From: Discostella pseudostelligera
Lineage: Eukaryota > Bacillariophyta > Thalassiosirophyceae > Thalassiosirales > Thalassiosiraceae
Assembly (NCBI GenBank): GCA_036940085.1
Contig: JALLBK010001029.1
Location: forward strand, 1-10,637
Direction: 5' to 3'
Length of the DNA stretch: 10,637 nt
Shown: one piece after another, positions 1-7,700 of the stretch
How the letters are laid out: the number at the start of each line of letters is the position of its first letter
How positions within the stretch are numbered: the first letter of the stretch is position 1
The notes under the pieces: model-generated
Databases searched by the model: none
What the model was told of the DNA's origin: nothing
Seen by the model: only the letters and a program-made list of their open reading frames with translations
Position numbers and translations under genes: made by a program

Positions 1-85
1 CTCCTCACTCCGCAGCTCGCTTCGTCTAAGTAAGTAGCAGCAGGGCTGTACCGCTGCCACTCGATCTAACTTACAACATCATCAA

Positions 86-1150
86 ATGAACCTCATCCTA
101 ATCAAGCCGGACGAGCGCTCGACGAGTGGTGATGGCGCCATCATCATCGACCTGTCACCCAACGATGAGCGCACTCAGCATCTCCTGAATCACTTAAATA
201 AAAAGAACGGCGATAGTGTCTCCATTGGCTTCATTGATTCCTACGGTGGTTGGAAATGCAAGGCGATAATTCAATACTGTCCCAACAATAACGACAACAA
301 AAACAAGAATGGGATAGGGGTACGACTTCTCCCTACCAGCAATGAACCAAGCCCATCCCTAAAACAATCACTCTCAGCATCCTTACCACAAATCACATTA
401 CTACTGGCATTACCATTCCCCGCCCGTCTCAAATATCTCTGGCCAGTCATGGCCTCATTTACATCAGTGACACGAATTATCATTGTTAAGTCAACACTGT
501 CCAATCCAGAATTCCTCTATTCCAAAGCATTTCATCCAACGACATATGATCCATTGATTATTAAGGGTATGAGTCAAGGTGGACGAACGAGACCGATTAG
601 TGTGGATATTTGTGTGAATGAAGAGGATGATGAGACAATTTCTAGATCATTATTGGTGCGGTTGGGATTGGTGGCGACGAATGATGGCACCTCTACCAAT
701 ACTACAGCAAGGATATTCTTTGATTGTGGTGCTGACGAGAATGATGGCACTACTCCACCACCACCACCACCGGCTCGTGATTTAGTACTAGCACAATGTT
801 GCTGTGAAAGAAGAACAATGAGCGATACTGATGATGATGCCAATTCTACTACTACAACTGCTGCTGCTGCTGCTGCTGCACCATCGGCTATACTGGCGAT
901 CGGACCCGAACGAGGCTGGACAGATAATGAAGCCAATCTCTTCGTGAACGACTGTGGCTTCAAAAGTGCGACGCTTGGTTCGAGTATATTGAGGGTGGAT
1001 ACGGCCGTGGTATCGGCGTTAAGTGTTGTGAGTGCTGCACTGGAGGAATGTCAGAGGATGAGTAATAATAATGTTGCTGGTGATGTCGACGACAGAATGA
1101 AACGGAAACGAAGTGATAGCATGGAACGACAGAGGAAGGAGCTGGCATAG
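86..1150 (+). CDS. RsmE-family rRNA (uracil-N3)-methyltransferase, low-complexity-expanded
   Basis: Recognised as the RsmE family (SPOUT/trefoil-knot class), which in bacteria uses S-adenosylmethionine to make m3U at position 1498 of small-subunit rRNA. The N-terminus (about residues 1-65) resembles the PUA-like RNA-binding part, with an HLLNHLNKKNGDSVSIG segment. The knot signatures are GMSQGGRTRP at about 161-170, IGPERGW at about 272-278 (the SAM-loop glycines) and TLGSSILRVDTAVVSAL at about 296-312. At 354 aa it is about 100 aa longer than bacterial RsmE. The excess is an Asn/Lys stretch near 65-77, a Pro and Ala low-complexity block at about 222-267 (encoded by CCA and GCT repeats), and a charged Lys/Arg tail after 320. 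An in-frame TAG at 35-37 makes the ATG at 86 the first possible start on this ORF. No signal or transit peptide is visible, so organelle targeting cannot be claimed. It converges with the HCF136 gene, with 221 bp between them. The family call is firm; the rRNA target and cellular location are inference. Confidence 0.87.
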   Translation: MNLILIKPDERSTSGDGAIIIDLSPNDERTQHLLNHLNKKNGDSVSIGFIDSYGGWKCKAIIQYCPNNNDNKNKNGIGVRLLPTSNEPSPSLKQSLSASLPQITLLLALPFPARLKYLWPVMASFTSVTRIIIVKSTLSNPEFLYSKAFHPTTYDPLIIKGMSQGGRTRPISVDICVNEEDDETISRSLLVRLGLVATNDGTSTNTTARIFFDCGADENDGTTPPPPPPARDLVLAQCCCERRTMSDTDDDANSTTTTAAAAAAAPSAILAIGPERGWTDNEANLFVNDCGFKSATLGSSILRVDTAVVSALSVVSAALEECQRMSNNNVAGDVDDRMKRKRSDSMERQRKELA

Positions 1151-1371
1151 AATGCGAAAGCGAAAACATTGTCGAATAAGTCATAGATAAACTTGGTCTT
1201 CTAGTGTTAGGTTATACGCTAATGTTCTTGTACTTTGGATTGGCCGGAGAGGCAACCATCAACATTAAGCTCTTGTTCCATATTATGTTGTTAGCGACCG
1301 AAACGTTGTCACTACCTCCTATCCGAGGTTCAAACCAACCTCAATTATTTAATCGTCGCCATCATCTACAT

Positions 1372-2613
1372 CTACGCATTCTCCCCCACATACTTCAAAA
1401 GCAATCCATTACTTCCCAGTGCCCATCCAGCATTACCAAACTCCGGGAAGAACTTGACATTGTACAAATTTCCCGGGATATCATTGGCGCTTCCATCAAA
1501 CACAAAGTTCTTACCATTGTCTTTCGAAACGAACATGGTATTTGATCCACCCACGGCCCAAACCTCATTCTCATCTCGCCAAGCCACATCGGTAATACCA
1601 TATCCACCCGTCTTAATATTGGCCTCGGTAAATGGAAACTCCTCACCGGTCAAATCCACACCTGGCGAAGAAGTTAACAACTTCCCACCATTCAATGTCA
1701 TCCACAATCCATTCTTTATATCACCCCGAACAAATCCCATGTTTTGGATACGACGAGGAGTGCCACGATTGTGTGGAATCCAAAAGTCCTGTCCAGGCTC
1801 CCAGGTTAAGAAGAAGTTGCCGCGGGAAGATACAGCCAGGTAGGCACCACGTGAGTCGCGTTGCTCATTCACTATACTTCCAGTAAAGTAGGAGGCGCCA
1901 GAAACACCCGATGAAGAGATGCGATTGAGTGTGGCATCAATCGTTTCCTTAACTTGAGCCTTCCAATTCCTACCGGCATTTTCAGTAGTGTAGACAGCAC
2001 CACTGCTGGTAATCATTTCGGCCTTGTTGGGACCAGTGGCCAATATACCCGTGGGCTCTCCTGGTAATTTGGGTGATAGTGGGATACGTTCCCATGATTT
2101 GCCCGAATCTTTGGTATGCAATAGTAAAGTAGGTTTACCCAATACCCACCCCTCTCCATCTTGAAAACTCACCACCTGAAATCGGTAGGTGATTTCTTCT
2201 TCCGCATCGAGGTTGGAGAAGGAACGTGGTTCCCACGTGTTTCCACCATCATTGGTTTCGGAGAAGGATCCACGAGCACCGACGATGTATCCATGGGTGG
2301 GTGAGTCGAAATCAATGTCATATATGGTATCCTCGAACGGGACGGCGACCTTTTTCCATTGTTTGGCGGAGGCGGCGTTGGCTATCGAGGGGGAGGATAT
2401 GCCGACGGTGGAGAGGGCGATGGAGGCAGCGGTAGTGATGGCTGATTTGGATACAAAGGAACGACGATCTTCTTCGCCTACTGATGACATGGAGAGGGTG
2501 GCGGACGCGCCTCTCCTGCTGGTGCATTGCATGTTTTGGCTGGGTGAGAACGCCAAGACGCCATAATTCGACGCTGCGAGGGCGAGGATGACTGCCGATG
2601 GGAAGAGATTCAT
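1372..2613 (-). CDS. HCF136: Photosystem II stability/assembly factor HCF136 (Ycf48), lumen-targeted
   Basis: 413 aa, uninterrupted. HCF136/Ycf48 binds newly made D1/D2 proteins in the thylakoid lumen early in photosystem II assembly. Residues 84-410 form the seven-bladed propeller, with Asp-box-like turns TNDGGNTW (120-127), TKDSGKSW (167-174), TENAGRNW (210-217) and SKDNGKNF (363-370). The family-diagnostic stretch around 240-293 contains AVSSRGNFFLTWEPGQ and RRIQNMGF. Targeting has three parts. A hydrophobic ER signal (about 1-21) ends at Ala21-Phe22, the ASAFAP-type Phe junction of algae with red complex plastids. A Ser/Arg-rich transit part follows (23-48). Then comes a twin-arginine lumen signal, with RR at 50-51, a hydrophobic run at about 58-70 and an AxA cleavage site near 78-83. 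The start at 2613 is the only one that keeps the whole signal. The upstream leader on the coding strand is rich in ATT/ATC triplets. It faces away from the ankyrin gene across a shared promoter. Confidence 0.96.
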   Translation of the reverse strand: MNLFPSAVILALAASNYGVLAFSPSQNMQCTSRRGASATLSMSSVGEEDRRSFVSKSAITTAASIALSTVGISSPSIANAASAKQWKKVAVPFEDTIYDIDFDSPTHGYIVGARGSFSETNDGGNTWEPRSFSNLDAEEEITYRFQVVSFQDGEGWVLGKPTLLLHTKDSGKSWERIPLSPKLPGEPTGILATGPNKAEMITSSGAVYTTENAGRNWKAQVKETIDATLNRISSSGVSGASYFTGSIVNEQRDSRGAYLAVSSRGNFFLTWEPGQDFWIPHNRGTPRRIQNMGFVRGDIKNGLWMTLNGGKLLTSSPGVDLTGEEFPFTEANIKTGGYGITDVAWRDENEVWAVGGSNTMFVSKDNGKNFVFDGSANDIPGNLYNVKFFPEFGNAGWALGSNGLLLKYVGENA

Positions 2614-2670
2614 GATGATGATAATAATAATGTTCTGCTTTTATCTTTGTCGTCTTAAGCTCGCTTCGAC

Positions 2671-2700
2671 TCGATTAATTGATTAATCGATAATATTATC
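2671..2700. promoter_or_regulatory. Two overlapping AT-rich palindromes upstream of HCF136
   Basis: TCGATTAAT-TG-ATTAATCGA at 2671-2690 is an inverted repeat with 9 bp arms around a 2 bp centre. The perfect 12 bp palindrome GATAATATTATC (2689-2700) overlaps its end. The block lies 58-87 bp upstream of the HCF136 start codon, so it is either in the core promoter or in the 5' leader. ATTAAT cores resemble homeodomain-type sites, but no factor can be named. A hairpin in the leader RNA is the other possibility. Confidence 0.5.
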
Positions 2701-2832
2701 AACAGCAGCAACAACAACAACATTGATCGATGCGCGCGGTGTCGGATGGATGAATGAGTTGGTGCTTTGTGACGCAACAAACTCACAACACGTACGCAAG
2801 AATCTTTGGCGAGGATCTTATCGCTGGGAGTA

Positions 2833-2878
2833 CACGTGACGTCTGACGTCAGAGTCATCGCTGAAGTCGCTGACATCA
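2833..2878. promoter_or_regulatory. bZIP-type site cluster (G-box, CRE, near-CRE)
   Basis: CACGTG (2833-2838) overlaps TGACGTC (2837-2843). This is followed without a gap by the perfect CRE palindrome TGACGTCA (2844-2851), which sits inside the 10 bp palindrome CTGACGTCAG. TGACATCA (2871-2878) differs from a CRE by one base. The perfect CRE lies 231 bp from the HCF136 start and 250 bp from the ankyrin start, close to the midpoint. In the diatom Phaeodactylum, TGACGT-type elements bound by a bZIP factor give CO2/cAMP and light control of a carbonic anhydrase promoter. That these sites work the same way here is inference. Confidence 0.6.
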
Positions 2879-3100
2879 GAGTTCGCATTCTCTCGCTCTC
2901 CGCGCGCGCGCTCTCTCCTTCATCACCACTTACGAACTCACTCACAAAGATCACAAGGTACGATATGCGATGCTTCGACAATGATGTTCTCCTCGGCCTC
3001 AAGACAGAAATAAAACCAGCAACAACAACATCGCTACAATAAAATCATAATCAACGTTACTGATCTCATCATCATTATCATCATCCTCGATAGGGAAAAA

Positions 3101-4776
3101 ATGTCGGACACCGCAAACAGTACCACTCTCATCGTAACATCGATTCATCCCCTGCTCGAGAAGAAGGAGTGAGTGTTTCATTCTCTGTCGTAGGATAAAT
3201 ATCGGGACCTCTTTTGCTATCGTGCTTCTCTCGTCCACTGACATCTTTTGTTTCGTTCACCACGTGCATGTGCCCTTCTTCCGTTCATACATAAAGATGG
3301 GATCGAGCACAAGAACTCCTTATCGCCGATCCATCCGTCTCCAAAACAATTGGTTCGTCTTATGAGGCTCTTCCACTGTTGATTGCGGTGATGAATAAGG
3401 TAATATAATTTGTCGTTGGTTGTTGATGGATGCAACTTTTCTTTCTTCTGCGCGATCTCTCTTTCGACGTTCTCATATGCAACTGTTGTAATATTTCCAT
3501 GAAGCCGCCTTTGACTTTAGTCCAAAGCCTCATCGCTGCGAATCCTGGTGAGAAGATTGCTGTAATCATGTTGTGATGGTCATAAACTTTCCTCTCTATC
3601 TCTCGCTCTCGGCCATGTGTGAATCTCATACAAACTTTCCCGCCTTCCATCGACACTCGATTACCGAATGATGCACAGACGCAGTCACCACCAAGAATCC
3701 ATACGGTATGCTCCCACTCCGCACTGCCATTCGCAGCAAGGCCTCCACCGAAGTCATTGATGCCCTAATCCGTGCTGCACCCGAGGTCGTAAAGCAATTC
3801 GGTGTTAGTGGAAAGACATGTTTGCATTTGGCATGTTTGTACTCGATGGACTTTGATTTGTTCCATGAATTGTTGACATTGTGGCCAGATGCCACCAAAT
3901 GGAAAGATCGGGATGGTTGGTACGTCATATGTCATATCCACGTTTCTTGTTCAAACACTCTCTCGTATGGATGACAGTAACCATCCCACCGTTTATTATG
4001 TATCAGGCATCCACTCCACCTCGCCTGCCTCTGTCACTGCCCCTCGACAATCGCCTCGACCGTACTAAACGCATACCCCGAAGCCGCGGCAATAGCCGAT
4101 AGTGTCGAATTGCAGTATCCCCTACACATTGCCGCATTGCATGGTGCCAATGCCACATTGTTGCAACGCCTGTACAATGCGTACCCCGAGGCTATACGGG
4201 CACGGACCATGACACATGGTTGGTTACCATTGCATTTGGCATGTCATAAGGATGCTAGTCCAGGTGCTATTCGTGTTTTGTTGGAGTATTTTCCTGAAGC
4301 GGCTAAGGTAAGTAAAATCGCCGAGTCTACGAAACAGAGCATGTCGGAACATTGCTCCTCCCCCTCACACTCTCACTCTCCTTCATCAAACTATGAAATA
4401 CCTCCAAATACACAGATTGGCGGAAAATTATGCGGCTCTCTTCCATTGCATTTGGCCACTAGGAATGGATGTGATTCGGAAATTCTCAAAATGTTGTTCG
4501 AGGCCTATCCTGGAGCGCTGGACAAGAAGAATTCGATGGGGGATACGCCTTGGCAAAGTCTGGATGTGAGTAGTATATTGTGATGATGTGACTCCGATGA
4601 TGATTTCACGATATCCCGGACGTTGAAGGATAACAGCAACAACACCTGCATACTTTGTCTGATTTTATTTCTTATGGTGTCACCCTCCCCTTCCCCTCTT
4701 TCAACCTTTTGTGTTTTTGTAGGCAAAAAGTCAAAGAAGCTTGTCCGCAATGTCTGACGAAATCGCATCCCATTAG
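3101..4776 (+). CDS. Ankyrin-repeat protein, seven exons reconstructed
   Basis: Proposed exons: 3101-3168, 3297-3399, 3505-3547, 3679-3919, 4007-4307, 4416-4565 and 4723-4776 (stop TAG). All six introns are GT-AG, of 128, 105, 131, 87, 108 and 157 nt, and codon phase holds at every junction. Several junctions restore repeat motifs: LIAVMNK joins PPLTLVQ, AANP-D-AVTTK spans a split codon, and RDGW joins HPLHLA. The product is 319 aa with about seven ankyrin repeats. Their PLHLA-type cores are near residues 48, 83, 118, 153, 189, 225 and 261, and a partial cap at DTPW (295) follows. An in-frame TAA at 3011-3013 supports the ATG at 3101, which sits in an A-rich context. No signal peptide, membrane segment or catalytic domain is visible, so a protein-binding role is all that can be inferred. 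The repeat style (AYPEA between repeats) is familiar from large diatom ankyrin families. The last exon rests only on good splice signals (GTGAGT donor; pyrimidine tract then TAG) and is the least certain part. Without it the protein would end at 4583. Confidence 0.85.
4308..4415 (+). other. Intron 5 of the ankyrin gene, length divisible by three and stop-free
   Basis: It has a canonical GTAAGT donor, a pyrimidine-rich middle (about 4355-4385) and an ACAG acceptor. At 108 nt in phase 0 with no in-frame stop, it can be read straight through as 36 extra Ser/Pro/His-rich residues. Those residues would fall in the loop between two ankyrin repeats. Splicing brings EAAK next to IGGKLCGSLPLHLA, the spacing seen in the other repeats, which favours removal as the normal state. 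Confidence 0.75.
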
Positions 4777-5832
4777 GAGAAGCATTACGCGATGATTATT
4801 TCAGCTTGGCGAGAGTATACATTGTTTGGAAGATTTGAATAGTATGGGAAGAAAATTAGGGAATTTAACTTGTGTTGTTGCATTAATGGAGGTATAAAAT
4901 CGTATCATGGTCGTAGATAGTTGTTGATATGTAGGTTCAATTGTCCTCGTCACGTCACCCCACCTTGCATCTTGTCATTTTTGACATGTCATGACTAGGA
5001 CTCATCCTCCACCCAATAGTTGTAAAACACATTTAAACCTAAAAAAAAATGTCATGGATGATTACAAGGCTTGAACCCAAAGCTGGAAAGACGACGCTGG
5101 TGTCCGAGAGCCGTCGGCTTTGAGAAGGTGCTGGTGGACGATGAATAGGAAAAGAAAAATGGGCGAAAAGAAAAAATGGGCGCCGCAGGTGGCCCGCCAA
5201 AAATTTGAGCACAACGAGAAGAGAGAGAATTTGGATAATGGTAGACCATGGCCGACGACGGCCGACGGTCGGTACTACCAATTCCGATGACGAAAGAGTC
5301 ACTAGAGTAACGGTAAGCAGTTCAGCTCTGATTCATTCCACCCTTGCCATCGTGTCGCCATTGCGCCTATCTCAACTTCTTTTTTTTGAAACTAGTAGGT
5401 AGAGCTAGAGCTCCGCCGCCACTGGCCGCCGCCGCCACCACCCACCACCAGCCGTCCATCATAAACTTGCCTGCTGCGTCGAGGGCAAAACTAGTGCTGC
5501 ATATATCGTCGACAGCATCATCGCACTCCGTATTATATTTATTGATGATACAACAAGGAGAGAGCGCGAGGGGAAGAGAGGTGGATGCGACAATATTTGG
5601 AAATCGGAATATTGACAATGACCGATGCCCGATGACACCACGACATGAAAATGACAATTCAATTAAATTTTGGTCGACCATCTAAGTATTAACAACTCAA
5701 CACAACAATCAATCTATCTATCAACAAGAGCCGGTGTGAGGTGAAATTATGCGTCTTTATTGCATAATATTAGTGTTTGTGCTCGGTGAATGCGACAAAA
5801 AATATCGAAACATACCCTTCACTCAACAACAA
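4777..5832. other. Gene-free stretch downstream of the ankyrin gene
   Basis: The first part should hold the ankyrin 3' UTR; no polyadenylation site can be fixed. Other content is the 10 bp palindrome TGACATGTCA (4982-4991), an A9 run at 5041-5049, local GCCGACG repeats inside an imperfect hairpin (about 5239-5280, GGTAG against CTACC), and GCC/CCACC triplet repeats at about 5411-5450. Open frames here (for example 5039-5302 and 5367-5681 on the - strand, 5344-5685 on the + strand) are short, low in complexity and resemble no family I know. I see no gene, tRNA or mobile-element hallmark that I can support. Confidence 0.6.
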
Positions 5833-6236
5833 ATATCTCAGCTAATATTGGTCCAATCGACACGCGACAACTTTCATTCGATAAATTTCTTCACGTAGAC
5901 GAGAATGAAATCAATAATATGTACGCCGAGCGTGTTCACGATGAAATATTGATATTAATCGACGAATATTCGTTTTTGCTACCTCGTTATAAGGTGTCAC
6001 TCTAAAATAGGTATAACTCAACAACTAACGATCCAATTCACACATAAATTTACTAATCGAAAGATTGTTTATTTCTAGTCCTTAGACTCATCAATCATGT
6101 CGATCGGACTTGTAGTCGTCGAGATATTCAAGTTTCGTATCTCACTTCGCGAAACACACATTCAACGGAGTTGGTAAACTTGATCATTCATATCTCAACG
6201 AATATCAGTCGTATGAACACGAACCGACAAGTTTCG
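5833..6236. repeat. Five diverged copies of a short TATCTC-containing repeat, one inverted
   Basis: Related segments occur at about 5833-5875, 5953-5990 (weakest), 6012-6050, 6095-6129 (on the - strand) and 6190-6236. Hand alignment of 27 positions starting at CTCA gives about 19 matches between the first and third, and also between the first and fifth. The inverted copy matches the fifth at about 23 of 32 positions. The shared pattern is roughly TATCTCRACGAATAT, then GTC, an AT, and ACACG, then ACAAGTTTC. The copy at 6176-6234 is bounded by AAACTTG on the left and its complement CAAGTTT on the right. A 71-codon frame at 5790-6005 runs across two copies but shows no protein family signature. 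The family identity is unknown, and divergence suggests old duplications. Confidence 0.5.
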
Positions 6237-6244
6237 TAAAGCTA

Positions 6245-6682
6245 AGGCGACTAAGGCGTCGACAAACAATAAATAATCTGGCATCATGATGATCATACCT
6301 TTATCGGAGGAGATAGACAGTGACGACAGAGGTGACGAAATGGCTGTATCGAAACGAAAAAAGGGGGGAGGAGGAAATGAAGGAAAATTTGGGGCGCTTT
6401 GGTTCTGACGTCATGGGGTGTCACAGTGAAGGGAAAAGTAACTATATTAGATGCTGTAAATCTATTTAATTTTAGTTCACGCGAAAGCGACTAGAAATGA
6501 ATTTTACTTCACGAGAAAATGTTACCTTATTCTGTTAAGTAAATAGGAACTAAAATGTCCACCAGCGTAAATTTCGATTGTTGAATGTCGAATGTTGATT
6601 GCCGATAGATTGAAGATTACGGGCTTCCCGCCAAATCTTCTGCCTCCATGGGTCGCCTGTCGACTGGTGTCAACTGGCAACT
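6245..6682. other. Intergenic stretch with a single CRE palindrome
   Basis: No supportable gene. It has a G/A-rich run (about 6350-6395), then a perfect TGACGTCA at 6406-6413. It also has two short related boxes, TTCACGCGAAA (6476-6486) and TTCACGAGAAA (about 6509-6519), in AT-rich DNA. The CRE has no nearby gene start in the window, so a role cannot be inferred. Confidence 0.4.
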
Positions 6683-6872
6683 GGAAGATCCTGAGTTCCT
6701 TTGATTTTGGCGACACACTTACTTAGTATCCTTTGAGGCTACGTGAATAGAGTGCTATATCTTTGCCAAACAAGAAAGATCATCTGTTAGGTTCAACTCA
6801 GAAGCTTTCGTCGGTTGAAAGAAAGCTTTGTGCTAAACCGAAACTTCAACCAACTAAAACTATCTTTCCAAT

Positions 6873-6965
6873 GTGTTTGCAATGTGTTCGAGAAAGTGTT
6901 TGAAATGTGTTTGAAAAGTGTTTGCAGTGTTTGCAATGTGTCGGAAAAGTGTTTGCGTGTGTTTG
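6873..6965 (+). repeat. Left subterminal array of GTGTTTG-type motifs, about 11 bp period
   Basis: Nine motifs (GTGTTTG, with GTGTTCG and GTGTCGG variants) begin at 6873, 6884, 6896, 6907, 6918, 6927, 6938, 6949 and 6959. The steps are 11, 12, 11, 11, 9, 11, 11 and 10 bp. Opposite-strand copies follow at 6970 and 6982. Repeated subterminal motifs are typical transposase-binding sites in hAT and CACTA elements, but the motif itself does not identify the superfamily. Confidence 0.75.
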
Positions 6966-7327
6966 TTGCCAAACACATATGCGAACACATCCGAAAAAAT
7001 ATTCCAACTTCCCACCACCTCCGAAGAGAACCACACCACCATGGCTGCCGCCGCCGCTGCCCGCCGCCACTGCACATCATATGGTAGGCTTCCAATTTGA
7101 GGGCATTGTCTTCTGACCACTGACCTCCACCGACCAATCAATGTCAGCTCCGGTAGGCTCTGATATTATTCTCTGATTCAGTAGACTGTGCTGATAATGA
7201 CGATGATGCGATGTGTTTTCATGGCTGTAGCTCCATGGGGAATGATGCATAGGGGACAGCGGCGGCAACCGCCGCTGCTGATGCCATGGTGTGGATTTCT
7301 TTGGAGGTTGGTGGGAAGTTGGAATAT

Positions 7328-7682
7328 GTTGGGAAGGCACAGTTGCAATGTGTCAGTGCCAAGACGAAGCATGCTGTGGATGGACTTTGGCATCGGCAAT
7401 CGGCAGTTGGCAGCGACTAGAGTGATGTAGACTTTTGACTAAGATAATATTGTAAAACGTTTGATTCATTTTTATATAATTAGACACATACACAATGTAA
7501 ATATGCAATTGGAATAAAGTAATCATGTTGTTATAGTTGTCATTTCTGCTACTGAACATAGGGCTTCCACCTCGCGCCATGGTCAAATCCAAATACATCA
7601 ATGTTGATGCATTGAAGTGTGTTCCCGCTATATTTTCAAAAGTGAGAAACAAGAAAGATTGACGAGGGCTGAATTGGCGCCA
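7328..7682. other. Extra ~330 bp present only in the right arm of the inverted-repeat element
   Basis: The arms pair up to about 6976/7683 and again from 6999/7327 inward. The left arm has 22 nt between these blocks and the right arm has 355 nt. The surplus is AT-rich around 7440-7540 and contains no gene. It ends next to the palindrome TTGGCGCCAA (7674-7683). It is either a nested insertion in the right arm or a deletion from the left. Confidence 0.6.
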
Positions 7683-7700
7683 AATGTGTTTGGCGATCTT

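Larger units (their letters stand above)
2614..3100. promoter_or_regulatory. Divergent promoter between HCF136 and the ankyrin-repeat gene
   Basis: This 487 bp gap separates two head-to-head genes and holds no convincing ORF. From left to right it contains ATT/ATC triplets next to the HCF136 start, a pair of AT-rich palindromes (2671-2700), CAA/CAG-rich leader-like DNA (2701-2724), a bZIP-type site cluster (2833-2878), a pyrimidine/CG tract of CTCTC and GCGCGC (about 2890-2920), and a second CAA-rich leader (about 3014-3031) before the ankyrin ATG. CAA-rich and pyrimidine-rich stretches are common near transcription starts and in 5' leaders, but the start sites themselves are not visible. No TATA box could be assigned with confidence on either strand. 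Confidence 0.7.

Noticed and set aside
1325..1342. GAGGTT-CAAACC-AACCTC hairpin with a GGTTCAAACC sequence like a tRNA B box
   Set aside because: The expected T-arm pairing fails and no acceptor stem or anticodon arm fits. A 6 bp stem between convergent genes is not enough to call a terminator or RNA gene.
1204..1545. Open frame of 113 codons on the + strand at the HCF136 3' end
   Set aside because: Its second half is antisense to conserved HCF136 codons and it has no family signature.
2655..3002. 115-codon frame on the - strand in the divergent promoter
   Set aside because: Leu-rich and low in complexity, no recognisable family, and it covers the bZIP-site cluster and leader DNA.
4578..4670. 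Possible box C/D snoRNA in ankyrin intron 6 (GTGATGA and a later CTGA)
   Set aside because: No terminal stem joins the boxes and no C'/D' pair lies in the right order.
4505..4768. 87-codon frame on the - strand
   Set aside because: Antisense to the last ankyrin repeat and its final intron.
5060..5100. GGGTTCAAGCC on the - strand as a tRNA T-loop
   Set aside because: The stem would consist mostly of G-U pairs and no A box or cloverleaf lies upstream.
5344..5685. Overlapping frames of about 100 codons on both strands
   Set aside because: They arise from GCC/CCACC triplet repeats and show no domain, signal peptide or splice-supported extension.
5790..6005. 71-codon frame that could be a small gene
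   Set aside because: It spans copies of the short repeat and includes the same bases that recur in non-coding copies, so the frame is probably accidental.
6793..7430. Several frames of 60-114 codons on both strands
   Set aside because: They read through GTGTTTG arrays and GC-rich triplets of the inverted-repeat element. There is no transposase motif such as DDE/D or a zinc finger.
7647..7659. AAACAAGAAAGAT, identical to 6768-6780 at the left arm
   Set aside because: A single 13-base match is near the chance level for a window of this size, so it is not good evidence for a nested terminus.
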